Assembly: GCA_947489195.1 (NCBI GenBank)
Contig: CANLCT010000042.1
Location: 1-38,573, forward strand
Length of the DNA stretch: 38,573 bases
From: an uncultured Aquimarina sp.
GTDB lineage: Bacteria > Bacteroidota > Bacteroidia > Flavobacteriales > Flavobacteriaceae
Direction of reading: 5' to 3'
Every line of letters begins with the position of its first letter. Within the stretch, counting starts at the first letter, position 1. The notes beneath the pieces were generated by a model. That model was given only the letters and a program-made list of their open reading frames with translations, did no database searches and was not told the origin of the DNA. The translations under genes and the position numbers were made by a program. Positions 22,321 to 31,164 of this stretch are shown here, one piece after another.

Positions 22321-24747
22321 GTGAATATCAATTTAAAAAAAATAGTCCCATTTTTACTAGCTATTATTGGCTTTATTATAGTCTCTCTAGCTTATTTTTC
22401 TCCAGTTTTACAAGGAAAAAAAATTGTGCAGAGCGATATCGTTCAATATATAGGTATGGCCAAACAACAGATTGATATTAGAGAGCAAACTGGTAAAGAA
22501 ATGTATTGGAATGATCATGCTTTTGCTGGTATGCCAACTTATCAATTGGGGGCTAAATACCCGCATAATTACATAAAAAAATTAGATTTATTTCTTCGAT
22601 TTTTACCTCGGCCAGCAGATTATTTGTTTTTGTATTTTATTAGCTTCTTTATCTTGCTTTTGTACTTAAAAGTAAAACCATTATTGGCTTTTTTTGGAAG
22701 TTTAGCTTTTGGTTTTTCTACTTATCTCATTATAATTATTGGAGTAGGGCATAATGCTAAAGCACATGCCATAGGGTATATGCCGCTCGTGCTTTCGGGT
22801 TTTTTGTTAGTATACGCTAAAAAATATATTAAAGGAGGTTTGTTGTTTTGTATTGCTATGGCACTAGAATTAGTAGCTAATCATTTTCAAATGACCTATT
22901 ATTTGATGCTTTTACTATTGGTGATTGCTATTGTTTATTTAAAAGAAGCTATTGTAAATAAAACCATTTCAGCATATATAAAATCGTCAGCTACTATAAT
23001 TGTCGGGCTTTTGTTAGCGATAGCCTTAAATGCAACTTCAATTTTAGCGACACAAGAATATGCTAAGTTTTCTACACGAAGTAAATCTGAAATATCAATA
23101 ACTCCTGAAGGGGAACAAGTGATACGCAAAGGATTGGATAAAGATTATATTTTGAGCTATAGTTATGGTTTTGCAGAAACCTTTAATTTACTTATTCCAC
23201 GTTTTATGGGAGGCTCAAGTGCTGAAAATGCAGGAAAAGATGCGGCTATTGTTAAAGAGTTAGTTCGTATGGGGTATCCATTAAAAGAAGCTAGAGGAGT
23301 AGCTAAAAATGCCCCTACCTATTGGGGAGAGCAACCTATTGTTGGTGCTCCAGCTTATATTGGGGCAGGGATTATTTTCTTATTTGTATTAGGCTTATTT
23401 TTAATTGAACATAAATTAAAATGGTGGGTAGTTTCGGGGAGTACATTAGCTTTGCTTCTTTCTTGGGGAAGCAATATGGAATGGTTTTCCGATTTATTTA
23501 TCAATTATTTTCCGTTTTATAATAAATTTAGAGCTATTACTTCAATACAAGTAATTATTGAATTGTGTTTGCCTATTATGGCTATTTGGACATTGCATTC
23601 TTTTTACTCTGGAGATCATTCTAAAGTAGTTAAACGACAAGCATTATTAAAATCAACAGTAATCACTGGTGGTATATTACTCGTTTTTGTTTTGTTTAAG
23701 AAAACTTTATTTTCATTTTCAACCTCAAATGACGAACAATTAATTCAAAGTGCTGGAATGCGTTTTGTAAGTGCTTTGCGCGAAGATAGAGTGCGTATGT
23801 TTACTAGTGATACTTTACGAAGCTTGTTTTTTGTATTGGCTGTAGCTGGTGTGTTATTTGCTTTTTTAAAAGAAAAGATTTCAATGAAGTTAAGTATTAT
23901 TATAACAGGTTTGTTGTTAGTTTTTGATTTAGTAAGTGTGGATTGGCGTTATGTAAATACGAGTGATTTTGCTCCTAAAATAGCTATGGAAAAGCCTTTT
24001 TCGGCCACGGTAGCAGATAAACAAATTTTAAAAGACACATCACATTACAGAGTGTATGATCTTACAGGAAGCCCATTTAATTCGGCAAGAGCTTCATATT
24101 TTCATAATGCTGTCGGAGGTTACCATGGCGCAAAACCTGCACGAATTCAAGATTTGTTTGATTTTTATATTGCTAAAGGAGAACAATCTATTTTAGATAT
24201 GCTTAATGTAAAGTATTTTATTTTCGATGATAAAGAAGGGCCCAAGGTGCAGCAAAACCCAAAGGCTTTAGGGAATGCTTGGTTTATTGAAGATTTAAAA
24301 AAAGTAAATTCTGCTAATGATGAAATTTTGGGCTTAAAAACCTTAGATTTAGCTAAATCAGCTATTGTAAATGAAAAGAATGGTATTGAATTTAATAAGT
24401 TTGATGTGGATAGTTTGGCTACAATTAAATTAATATCACAACAGCCTAATAGATTGGTTTACAATTCGCAAAATAATAATAAGGGTTTTGGTGTGTTTTC
24501 AGAAATGTATTATAAAAATGGTTGGAAAGCTTATGTTAACGAAGTAGAAACACCAATTTACAAGACTAATTATGCATTGCGTGGTATTGAATTACCTAAA
24601 GGAAAGCATAAGATAGAATTTATTTTTGAACCTCAGGTAATAAAAACAGGAAGCAGCATATCATTAATTGCTACGTTAATCTTTATAATTTTATTAGGTT
24701 TGGGTATTTGGAAAATAAATAAACAAGATAGCGAGTTGGGCCATTGA
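22321..24747 (+). CDS. YfhO-family polytopic membrane protein (GT-C-like)
   Basis: An 808-residue protein with about twelve or more membrane spans in the first 560 residues and a soluble C-terminal part, ended by a last span near 780-800 (SLIATLIFIILLGLGIW). It resembles the YfhO/'membrane protein' family of Bacteroidota, distantly related to GT-C glycosyltransferases that use lipid-linked sugars. The first loop contains SDIVQYIGMAKQQ and WNDHAFAGMPTYQ, conserved in the family, with acidic residues where GT-C enzymes hold their catalytic aspartate. Start codon is GTG. In Gram-positives YfhO relatives help glycosylate lipoteichoic acid; here the acceptor is unknown. It precedes a GT4 gene and a flippase, so a role in surface glycan or lipid modification is inferred. 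Confidence 0.88.
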   Translation: MNINLKKIVPFLLAIIGFIIVSLAYFSPVLQGKKIVQSDIVQYIGMAKQQIDIREQTGKEMYWNDHAFAGMPTYQLGAKYPHNYIKKLDLFLRFLPRPADYLFLYFISFFILLLYLKVKPLLAFFGSLAFGFSTYLIIIIGVGHNAKAHAIGYMPLVLSGFLLVYAKKYIKGGLLFCIAMALELVANHFQMTYYLMLLLLVIAIVYLKEAIVNKTISAYIKSSATIIVGLLLAIALNATSILATQEYAKFSTRSKSEISITPEGEQVIRKGLDKDYILSYSYGFAETFNLLIPRFMGGSSAENAGKDAAIVKELVRMGYPLKEARGVAKNAPTYWGEQPIVGAPAYIGAGIIFLFVLGLFLIEHKLKWWVVSGSTLALLLSWGSNMEWFSDLFINYFPFYNKFRAITSIQVIIELCLPIMAIWTLHSFYSGDHSKVVKRQALLKSTVITGGILLVFVLFKKTLFSFSTSNDEQLIQSAGMRFVSALREDRVRMFTSDTLRSLFFVLAVAGVLFAFLKEKISMKLSIIITGLLLVFDLVSVDWRYVNTSDFAPKIAMEKPFSATVADKQILKDTSHYRVYDLTGSPFNSARASYFHNAVGGYHGAKPARIQDLFDFYIAKGEQSILDMLNVKYFIFDDKEGPKVQQNPKALGNAWFIEDLKKVNSANDEILGLKTLDLAKSAIVNEKNGIEFNKFDVDSLATIKLISQQPNRLVYNSQNNNKGFGVFSEMYYKNGWKAYVNEVETPIYKTNYALRGIELPKGKHKIEFIFEPQVIKTGSSISLIATLIFIILLGLGIWKINKQDSELGH

Positions 24748-26024
24748 AAAAAGTACTCATCATATCGTATTACTGGCCGCCTGCAGGAGGTCCTGGTGTA
24801 CAACGCTGGTTAAAATTTGTTACTTATTTACGAGATTTTGGAATAGAACCAATTGTTTATATTCCAGATAATCCGACTTACCCCATTATTGATGAAGGTT
24901 TGTTAAATGAGTTGCCTAAAGGGATTAAGGTTTTAAAACATCCAATTTTTGAACCCTATGCCTTAGCAAATAAAATAGGAGGAAAATCTTCGAGTACTAT
25001 TAGTAAGGGAATTATACCTCCTCAAAAAAGTCAAAGCAGACTTCAAAAACTAATGCTATGGGTACGGGGTAATATATTTATTCCCGATGCACGTAAGTAT
25101 TGGATAAAGCCCTCGGTAAAATTTCTTGCGAAAGCAATAAAAAAAGAAGGCATTGACACCATTATCACCACTGGGCCTCCACATAGTTTGCATTTAATTG
25201 GTACTAAGTTAAAAAGAGAGTTGAAGGTGACTTGGATTGCCGATTTTAGAGATCCTTGGACGAGTATAGGATATCATAAAAAATTATTGTTGACAAAATG
25301 GAGCCAAAAAAAACACGAAAATTTAGAGCAGCAAGTACTAAATAAAGCAGATAAAATTATTGTAACTAGTAATGGGACAAAGTTAGAGTTTGAACAAAAA
25401 ACAGAGCAACCTATTTATGTAATAACTAATGGTTTTGAACCTGTTGTAATAAATGATGTAGTTTTAGATGCTAAATTTAGTATAGCTCATATCGGTTCAT
25501 TATTGTCTGAACGAAATCCTGTAAATTTATGGAAAGCTTTAGCAGAACTTATTCAAGAGCATGAAGTTTTTAAAGCAGCTTTTGAGCTTAAGCTAGCTGG
25601 TGTGGTTAGTGAAACTATTATTACTTCGCTAAAAGATATTGGTTTAGAAAAATACACTAAAGTATTAGGGTATGTTTCTCATAAAGAAGCTCAATTGTTA
25701 CAACGGCAGTCACGAGTATTATTGCTCATTGAAATTGATAGTGAAGAAACAAAAATGATTATTCCAGGTAAACTTTTCGAATATTTGCAATCTAATAGGC
25801 CTATTTTGGGAATAGGACCCAAAGGAGCCGATTTTTCAGTTATTTTGAAAGAAACCAATACGGGTGTTTTTTATGAGTATCATGAAATTGAGGCAATTAA
25901 AAAACAAATAATGAGTTATTTTGAATTGTTTTTACAAGATAATTTATTAGTACGTCCAACTCATATTGAAAATTATACACGAAAATCACTAACGGGTCGG
26001 TTAGCTGAAGTAATTAAAAATTAA
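24744..26024 (+). CDS. Glycosyltransferase, GT4-like
   Basis: A 426-residue cytosolic GT-B-fold enzyme. The N-terminal domain opens KKVLIISYYWPPAGGPGVQRW, typical of GT4 members in flavobacterial polysaccharide clusters, and continues with TTGPPHSLHLIG and WIADFRDPW. The C-terminal nucleotide-sugar domain contains IVTSNGTKLEFE, ITNGFEPV, IAHIGSLLSERNP, KVLGYVSHKEAQLLQ and IPGKLFEYLQSNRPILGIGP, with the usual glutamate in the KLFEYL motif. Donor and acceptor sugars are unknown. The initiation codon is a TTG, which overlaps the TGA stop of the YfhO gene (TTGA); a downstream ATG would cut into the first strand, so TTG is well supported. Coupled translation with YfhO is likely. Confidence 0.9.
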   Translation: MKKVLIISYYWPPAGGPGVQRWLKFVTYLRDFGIEPIVYIPDNPTYPIIDEGLLNELPKGIKVLKHPIFEPYALANKIGGKSSSTISKGIIPPQKSQSRLQKLMLWVRGNIFIPDARKYWIKPSVKFLAKAIKKEGIDTIITTGPPHSLHLIGTKLKRELKVTWIADFRDPWTSIGYHKKLLLTKWSQKKHENLEQQVLNKADKIIVTSNGTKLEFEQKTEQPIYVITNGFEPVVINDVVLDAKFSIAHIGSLLSERNPVNLWKALAELIQEHEVFKAAFELKLAGVVSETIITSLKDIGLEKYTKVLGYVSHKEAQLLQRQSRVLLLIEIDSEETKMIIPGKLFEYLQSNRPILGIGPKGADFSVILKETNTGVFYEYHEIEAIKKQIMSYFELFLQDNLLVRPTHIENYTRKSLTGRLAEVIKN

Positions 26025-26028
26025 CTTA

Positions 26029-27495
26029 ATGGGAGTGGTAGCAAAACAATCAATATTAAATACGTTTATAACGTATTTCGGCTTTGCTTTTGGAGCGGCA
26101 AACACATTGTTTTTGTTTACTAATATTTTAGGCGAAGAAGAATATGGAGTGGTATCTTATTTATTAGCTTCTTCTAATTTGTTATGGCCATTATTAGCTT
26201 TTGGATTGCCAAATACACTAATTAAGTTTTATAACACATACACAAACAAAATAGCATCTGATCGTTTTTTTAGTTGGTTACTACTCGTTCCGTTAGTATT
26301 AGTTGTTGTAGTTTCTCTACTGTATACTTTTTTTTACGAACAATTAATGGCTAGGTATACTCATACAAATCCTATTGTAAAGCCTTATTTATGGATAGTT
26401 ATAGTTTTGGGATGTGCTTCTGCTTATTTCGAATTGTTTTATGCATGGGCAAAGGTGCATTTACAAACAGTGAAAGGAAATTTAATTAAAGAATTATTTA
26501 ATAGAATAGCTATTACAATATTATTAGTATTAGTGTACTTTAAATATATAACTCCTAATCAATTTATTTATAGTTTAACTATTGTCTTTTTAGTAAGAAC
26601 TTTATTAATGAAATGGATAGCTTTTGGAATTAAGAGACATAAATTTTCATTACAAAAAATTGAAAATGTGCGTGCTATAGCTATTTATTCAGCTTTAATA
26701 TTGATTTCTGCTACGGTATCTGTTTTTTTATTGGATTTAGATAAAGTAATGATTGAAAGTTTAGCGCCACCAATTTCAAACGTAGCTAAATATAGTATTT
26801 GTGTATATATGGCTTCAGTTATTGGAGTGCCGGTAAGAGCTATGTTGCAAATAACAAATCCATTAACAGCACAGTTATTAGCTAAAAAAGAAATAAATGC
26901 ATTGAATGAATTAAATAAAAAAAGTAGTATTACCGCATTAATGGCTACTGTGTGGGTGGGGTTAGTTGTAGTATGTAATGCGTATTCAATTTTTGAATTA
27001 GTGCCACCTAACTATGAGTTGTATATTGAAATTGTTTTTTTAATAGGTATAGTAAAATTATTTGATGCCAGTTTAGGGATTACCAATGCTATTTTATTTA
27101 ACTCCGATAGTTATAAATGGATTTTGTTTTTTGGTGTAGCCATTTTAGGATTGGCATATGTTTTTAATCATATTTTTATTCCTGTCGAAGGTATTGTAGG
27201 AGCCGCTTTTGCTACTTTTTTGGCATATACGCTATATAATATTGCAAAATTATTATTTGTTTTTTTTAAATTTAAAATACATCCATTCAGTATACAAATT
27301 CTATTAATTATTGGTATAGCTGTAGTGATTTGGTTTGTTTTTTTCTATTGGTATATACCTAATTTAGATCCTATTCTGAGTGTTTTAATTAAGGGCTCAC
27401 TAATAACATTGATTTACTTTTCTATTATTTATTTGTTAAAGCTTTCGCCAGAAGTGAATAACACCTTTAAAAAATTTGTTTTGAAAAGAAAATGA
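26029..27495 (+). CDS. Polysaccharide/lipid-linked oligosaccharide flippase (Wzx-like, MOP superfamily)
   Basis: A 488-residue integral membrane protein with about fourteen predicted spans. It starts VVAKQSILNTFITYFGFAFGA, as in Wzx/MATE-like polysaccharide biosynthesis proteins, with LGEEEYGVVSYLLA in the first cytoplasmic turn and a conserved DLDKVMIESLAPP segment where MOP flippases often carry charged residues. There is no soluble domain. Such proteins move undecaprenyl-linked glycans across the inner membrane. It begins 4 bp after the GT4 stop, so it forms the end of the DUF4834-YfhO-GT4-flippase operon. The window does not contain a polymerase or initiating transferase, so the glycan cannot be named. 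Confidence 0.88.
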   Translation: MGVVAKQSILNTFITYFGFAFGAANTLFLFTNILGEEEYGVVSYLLASSNLLWPLLAFGLPNTLIKFYNTYTNKIASDRFFSWLLLVPLVLVVVVSLLYTFFYEQLMARYTHTNPIVKPYLWIVIVLGCASAYFELFYAWAKVHLQTVKGNLIKELFNRIAITILLVLVYFKYITPNQFIYSLTIVFLVRTLLMKWIAFGIKRHKFSLQKIENVRAIAIYSALILISATVSVFLLDLDKVMIESLAPPISNVAKYSICVYMASVIGVPVRAMLQITNPLTAQLLAKKEINALNELNKKSSITALMATVWVGLVVVCNAYSIFELVPPNYELYIEIVFLIGIVKLFDASLGITNAILFNSDSYKWILFFGVAILGLAYVFNHIFIPVEGIVGAAFATFLAYTLYNIAKLLFVFFKFKIHPFSIQILLIIGIAVVIWFVFFYWYIPNLDPILSVLIKGSLITLIYFSIIYLLKLSPEVNNTFKKFVLKRK

Positions 27496-27627
27496 TAGAT
27501 TTTTAAAAGTGATCTTTTTCTATAATTAATGTCATTATTTTAATAATAGAACGTCTTTGTTGTCATGGCTATATTTATGAATGTATATTTCTGATCTAAT
27601 TGCACTTTAGAAATCAGACTTAAAACC

Positions 27628-27635
27628 TATCTTTG
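27628..27635 (+). promoter_or_regulatory. -7 element for tgt
   Basis: TATCTTTG followed by CAGCC is a typical flavobacterial -7 box, 18 bp before the tgt ATG. The -33 region reads CTTTAG instead of TTTG. Leader length would be about 12-14 nt, and lptG probably shares the transcript. Confidence 0.6.
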
Positions 27636-27653
27636 CAGCCTTAAACTTGTTTT

Positions 27654-28784
27654 ATGAAATTTGATTTACTAGCCAAAGATACACAAACCAAAGCCAGAGC
27701 AGCCAAGTTGATTACTGATCATGGAGTGATTGAAACGCCTATTTTTATGCCTGTTGGAACAGTAGGTACCGTAAAAGGAGTACATCAACGCGAATTAAAA
27801 CAAGATATAAATCCCGATGTTATATTAGGAAACACCTATCATTTGTATTTACGTCCGCAAACACCAATATTAGAAAAAGCAGGTGGACTGCATAAATTCA
27901 TGAATTGGGATCGCAATATATTAACCGATAGTGGCGGTTATCAGGTATATTCCCTTTCGGGAAGAAGAAAAATAAAAGAAGAAGGAGTTAAGTTTAAATC
28001 GCATATTGATGGGTCATATCATATGTTTACTCCCGAAAATGTAATGGAAATCCAACGTTCAATAGGAGCCGATATTATAATGGCTTTTGATGAATGTACA
28101 CCTTATCCATGTGATTATAATTATGCTAAGCGAAGCATGCACATGACACATCGTTGGTTAAAACGTTGTATGACGCATTTAGAAAAAACACCATTCAAAT
28201 ACGATTATTCGCAAGCATTTTTTCCAATAGTACAAGGAAGTACTTATAAAGATTTACGTAGGCAATCTGCCGAAACTATAGCCAATGCTGGAGCTCCGGG
28301 TAATGCCATTGGCGGACTTTCAGTAGGAGAACCAGCAGAAGAGTTGTATGCAATGACAGAAATTGTTACCGAAGTACTGCCAGAAGATAAACCACGTTAT
28401 TTAATGGGAGTGGGTACGCCTATTAATATATTAGAAAATATAGCTTTAGGAGTGGACATGTTCGATTGTGTAATGCCTACGCGTAATGCTCGAAATGGAA
28501 TGTTATTTACAGCTCATGGATCCATTAATATTAAAAATAAAAAATGGGAAGATGATTTTTCTGCAATCGATGAAATGAATATTACCTGGGTAGATACCGA
28601 ATATTCTAAGGCTTATTTAAAACATTTATTTTCGGTAAACGAACTATTAGGAAAACAAATAGCTACAATTCATAACCTAGGTTTTTACTTATGGTTGGTT
28701 CGCGAGGCTAGAAAACATATATTAGCAGGAGATTTTGCTGAATGGAAGACAAAAATGGTAAAGCAAATGGATAAACGTTTGTAA
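27654..28784 (+). CDS. tgt: tRNA-guanine transglycosylase (queuine tRNA-ribosyltransferase)
   Basis: A 376-residue TIM-barrel enzyme that swaps guanine 34 of GUN-anticodon tRNAs for preQ1 in queuosine synthesis. Visible landmarks: D92 in TDSGGYQVYSL, C148 in FDECTPYP, GGLSVGEP, and the nucleophile region VDMFDCVMPTRNARNG (D268/D271). The C-terminal zinc site is incomplete. The usual CxCxxC-plus-His site is here DEMNITWVDTEYSKAYLKHL, so the cysteines correspond to M308, I310 and V313, while H340 in TIHNL is kept. I believe this loss recurs in Bacteroidota but could not check. The gene is the first of tgt-lptG with a 12-bp gap, and has a clear promoter box. Confidence 0.96.
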   Translation: MKFDLLAKDTQTKARAAKLITDHGVIETPIFMPVGTVGTVKGVHQRELKQDINPDVILGNTYHLYLRPQTPILEKAGGLHKFMNWDRNILTDSGGYQVYSLSGRRKIKEEGVKFKSHIDGSYHMFTPENVMEIQRSIGADIIMAFDECTPYPCDYNYAKRSMHMTHRWLKRCMTHLEKTPFKYDYSQAFFPIVQGSTYKDLRRQSAETIANAGAPGNAIGGLSVGEPAEELYAMTEIVTEVLPEDKPRYLMGVGTPINILENIALGVDMFDCVMPTRNARNGMLFTAHGSINIKNKKWEDDFSAIDEMNITWVDTEYSKAYLKHLFSVNELLGKQIATIHNLGFYLWLVREARKHILAGDFAEWKTKMVKQMDKRL

Positions 28785-28796
28785 GCAAAACTTTTT

Positions 28797-29879
28797 ATGA
28801 TAAGGATTTTAGATTGGTACATATTAAAACGTTATTTGGGTACATTTATCACCCTGTTTTTGATATTTATACCTATTGGTATTATGGCCAATTTGGCTGA
28901 AAAAATTGATAATATTTTTGAAAATGAAGCTCCTTTAATGGAGGTGCTTAAGTTTTACGGAAATTTCACTATTTATTTCGCTAATTTATTATTTCCGTTA
29001 TTGCTGTTTATATCTGTAATTTGGTTTACTTCAAAATTAGCCAATAAAACAGAAATTATAGCCTTTTTGAGTTCGGGGGTGTCTTATAATCGCTTTTTAC
29101 GCCCTTATATTATAGGGGCAACTATAGTGTCAATATCTGGGTTGTTATTAGGAATGTTTGTGGTTCCAAAGGCAAGTAAAGCATATAATGAATTCAATAA
29201 TTATTATTTAAAAGGTAGAAAAGCAAAAGTTAAAAATTCAATTAACTTATACAGGCAAATTGATGATAATGAGTTTATATATGCACATGCTTTTTATCCT
29301 AAAGAAAAAACAGCGCTTAAATTTACTTTAGAGCATTTTGAAAACCATAAGTTGATTCATAAAATTTCGGCAAATAAATTAAAATATAACGAAAAAGATT
29401 CTACTTTTAAGTTAACTAAATATGTAAAACGAACAGTTACAGATTCCATTGATATTATTGAGGCAAAAAAAGAGCATGATACGGTATTTAAATTTGATAT
29501 TGATCGTTTAACACCTGTGTCATATGTAGCAGAAACCTTAAATTATTTTGAGCTTAAGGATTTTATAAAACAAGAAGAAAAACGAGGTTCGCCAAATTTG
29601 AGTGCTTATAGAGTTGTTGCCTACAAGCGTTGGAGTTTACCTGTGTCTGCTTACATATTAACACTTATTGCAGTTGCCGTATCCTCAATGAAACGAAGAG
29701 GTGGTATGGGAGCCAATTTAGCATTTGGCCTAATAATAGCTTTTGGATTTGTGTTTTTTGATAAGGTATTTGGTACAATGGCAGCGCAATCTGATTTTTC
29801 GCCTATTATAGCAGTATGGTTTCCAAATGTAGTATTTGCAATACTAGCTATGTATTTGTTGGCTAGAGCGAGAAGATAA
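28797..29879 (+). CDS. LptF/LptG family LPS-export permease
   Basis: A 360-residue inner-membrane permease of the YjgP/YjgQ (LptF/LptG) family, which with LptB extracts lipopolysaccharide from the inner membrane and passes it to the Lpt bridge. It begins MIRILDWYILKRYLGTF, typical of the family, with membrane spans at about 14-34, 55-77 and 100-122, a large periplasmic beta-jellyroll domain at about 125-265, and spans at about 278-298, 305-322 and 332-355. The motif SVIWFTSKLANKTEIIAFLSSGVSYNRFL contains the coupling helix. It is most LptG-like by position after tgt, but F versus G is not certain. It is 12 bp after tgt and likely co-transcribed; the second permease is outside the window. Confidence 0.92.
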   Translation: MIRILDWYILKRYLGTFITLFLIFIPIGIMANLAEKIDNIFENEAPLMEVLKFYGNFTIYFANLLFPLLLFISVIWFTSKLANKTEIIAFLSSGVSYNRFLRPYIIGATIVSISGLLLGMFVVPKASKAYNEFNNYYLKGRKAKVKNSINLYRQIDDNEFIYAHAFYPKEKTALKFTLEHFENHKLIHKISANKLKYNEKDSTFKLTKYVKRTVTDSIDIIEAKKEHDTVFKFDIDRLTPVSYVAETLNYFELKDFIKQEEKRGSPNLSAYRVVAYKRWSLPVSAYILTLIAVAVSSMKRRGGMGANLAFGLIIAFGFVFFDKVFGTMAAQSDFSPIIAVWFPNVVFAILAMYLLARARR

Positions 29880-29973
29880 GCTTAAATAAGTATCGGATAA
29901 ACCAGTAGTAGTATTGTGTTTTAATAGCTTAGGTAGAAAGTAATAATTTACTCGATAAAAGATGTGTCTTATG

Positions 29974-29996
29974 GAAAACCTTACAAGTAAGTTTTC
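29974..29996. promoter_or_regulatory. Inverted repeat in the accA promoter spacer
   Basis: GAAAACCTTAC and GTAAGTTTTC form a near-perfect inverted repeat (one bulged C) around AA. It ends exactly at the base before the TATATTTG box, so it fills the region between -33 and -7, where a regulator would control the promoter. A CTTACAA/TTGTAAG pair also spans the box. Confidence 0.4.
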
Positions 29997-30004
29997 TATA
30001 TTTG
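29997..30004 (+). promoter_or_regulatory. -7 element for accA
   Basis: TATATTTG is 37 bp before the accA ATG, predicting a leader of about 30 nt. No good TTG is present at -33. Confidence 0.5.
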
Positions 30005-30041
30005 TAAGCTTATAATCTATAATCAAATTCATATTTTAAAC

Positions 30042-30995
30042 ATGGAATATTTAGATTTTGAATTACCGATAAAGGAATTGGAAGAGCAACTTGAAAAAGC
30101 ATGCTCTATTGGAGAGGAAAGTGATGTTGATGTAACCGATACGTGTAAACAAATTGAGAGTAAACTAAATAAAACAAAAAAAGAGTTATATAAAAATTTA
30201 ACTCCTTGGCAACGAGTACAACTTTCGCGACATCCTTCGCGGCCGTATACTTTAGATTATATTCGCGCTATTTGTGGTGATACTTTTGTAGAACTGCATG
30301 GTGATCGTAATGTAAAGGATGATAAAGCAATGATTGGCGGTTTAGGTAAAATTGGCGATCAAAGTTTTATGTTTATAGGGCAACAAAAAGGGAATAACAC
30401 CAAAACACGTCAGTACCGTAATTTCGGAATGGCAAACCCCGAAGGTTACCGAAAAGCACTTCGATTAATGAAAAGTGCCGAAAAATTTAATATCCCCGTA
30501 GTTTGTTTTGTTGATACTCCAGGAGCTTATCCTGGTTTAGAAGCAGAAGAACGAGGACAAGGTGAAGCTATTGCTCGAAACATTTATGAAATGGCTCAAC
30601 TTTCGGTACCTATTATAGTATTTATTATTGGTGAAGGTGCCAGCGGTGGAGCTTTAGGAATTGGTGTAGGTGATAAAGTATTAATGTTAGAAAACACTTG
30701 GTACTCTGTAATATCACCAGAATCATGTTCGTCTATTTTATGGAGAAGCTGGGAATATAAAGAACAAGCCGCCGATGCTTTAAAGCTGACGGCTAATGAT
30801 ATGATGAAGCAAAAGTTAATTGATGAAATTATTAAAGAACCACTTGGTGGAGCTCATAGTGATCATAAAGCTACTTTTGAAATTGTAAAAAATAAAATTG
30901 TTGATGAATATGAGCAATTAAAAAACTTATCACCAGATGAGTTGATTACAAATCGAATTGAAAAATATTCAAATATGGGGGTAGTTAAAGATTAA
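30042..30995 (+). CDS. accA: Acetyl-CoA carboxylase carboxyltransferase subunit alpha
   Basis: This 317-residue protein is the alpha subunit of the carboxyltransferase that moves CO2 from biotin to acetyl-CoA, the first step of fatty acid synthesis. It begins with [20 protein letters not shown] (coiled coil), and the catalytic crotonase-like core contains [61 protein letters not shown] and [11 protein letters not shown]. Length is normal for AccA. AccD and AccB/C are not in the window, as usual in Bacteroidota where the subunits are scattered. It has its own promoter with an inverted repeat in front and a strong terminator behind, so it is a single-gene unit, possibly regulated at initiation. 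Confidence 0.97.
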   Translation: MEYLDFELPIKELEEQLEKACSIGEESDVDVTDTCKQIESKLNKTKKELYKNLTPWQRVQLSRHPSRPYTLDYIRAICGDTFVELHGDRNVKDDKAMIGGLGKIGDQSFMFIGQQKGNNTKTRQYRNFGMANPEGYRKALRLMKSAEKFNIPVVCFVDTPGAYPGLEAEERGQGEAIARNIYEMAQLSVPIIVFIIGEGASGGALGIGVGDKVLMLENTWYSVISPESCSSILWRSWEYKEQAADALKLTANDMMKQKLIDEIIKEPLGGAHSDHKATFEIVKNKIVDEYEQLKNLSPDELITNRIEKYSNMGVVKD

Positions 30996-31019
30996 CTAAC
31001 CTAAAACATAGCATTTACC

Positions 31020-31052
31020 AAAATCTGAGGTCTATGGATCTCAGATTTTTTT
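31020..31052 (+). terminator. Intrinsic terminator of accA
   Basis: AAAATCTGAG pairs with CTCAGATTTT over a 10-nt loop and runs into seven T residues, 25 bp after the accA stop. Confidence 0.88.
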
Positions 31053-31085
31053 GGTTTATTAACAATAAAAATAAGTTTTCAACAC

Positions 31086-31093
31086 TAACTTTG
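31086..31093 (+). promoter_or_regulatory. -7 element for dnaB
   Basis: TAACTTTG lies 72 bp before the dnaB ATG. Transcription would start near 31098-31100 and produce a leader of about 65 nt carrying the hairpin at 31115-31141. No good -33 element is visible. A weaker box-like TTACTTTC lies at 31151-31158. Confidence 0.42.
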
Positions 31094-31114
31094 TTAGTAG
31101 TTGGTGAATAACGA

Positions 31115-31148
31115 CTTCTTTAAATTAAGAGAATAAAGAAGCCTTTTT
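31115..31148 (+). terminator. Terminator-like hairpin in the dnaB leader
   Basis: CTTCTTTA (31115-31122) pairs perfectly with TAAAGAAG (31134-31141) across an 11-nt loop, followed by CC and five T residues. It lies between the predicted dnaB promoter and the dnaB ATG at 31165, so it may be an attenuator or end a short RNA of about 50 nt. It does not serve accA, which has its own terminator. Confidence 0.5.
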
Positions 31149-31164
31149 AGTTACTTTCGTACTC

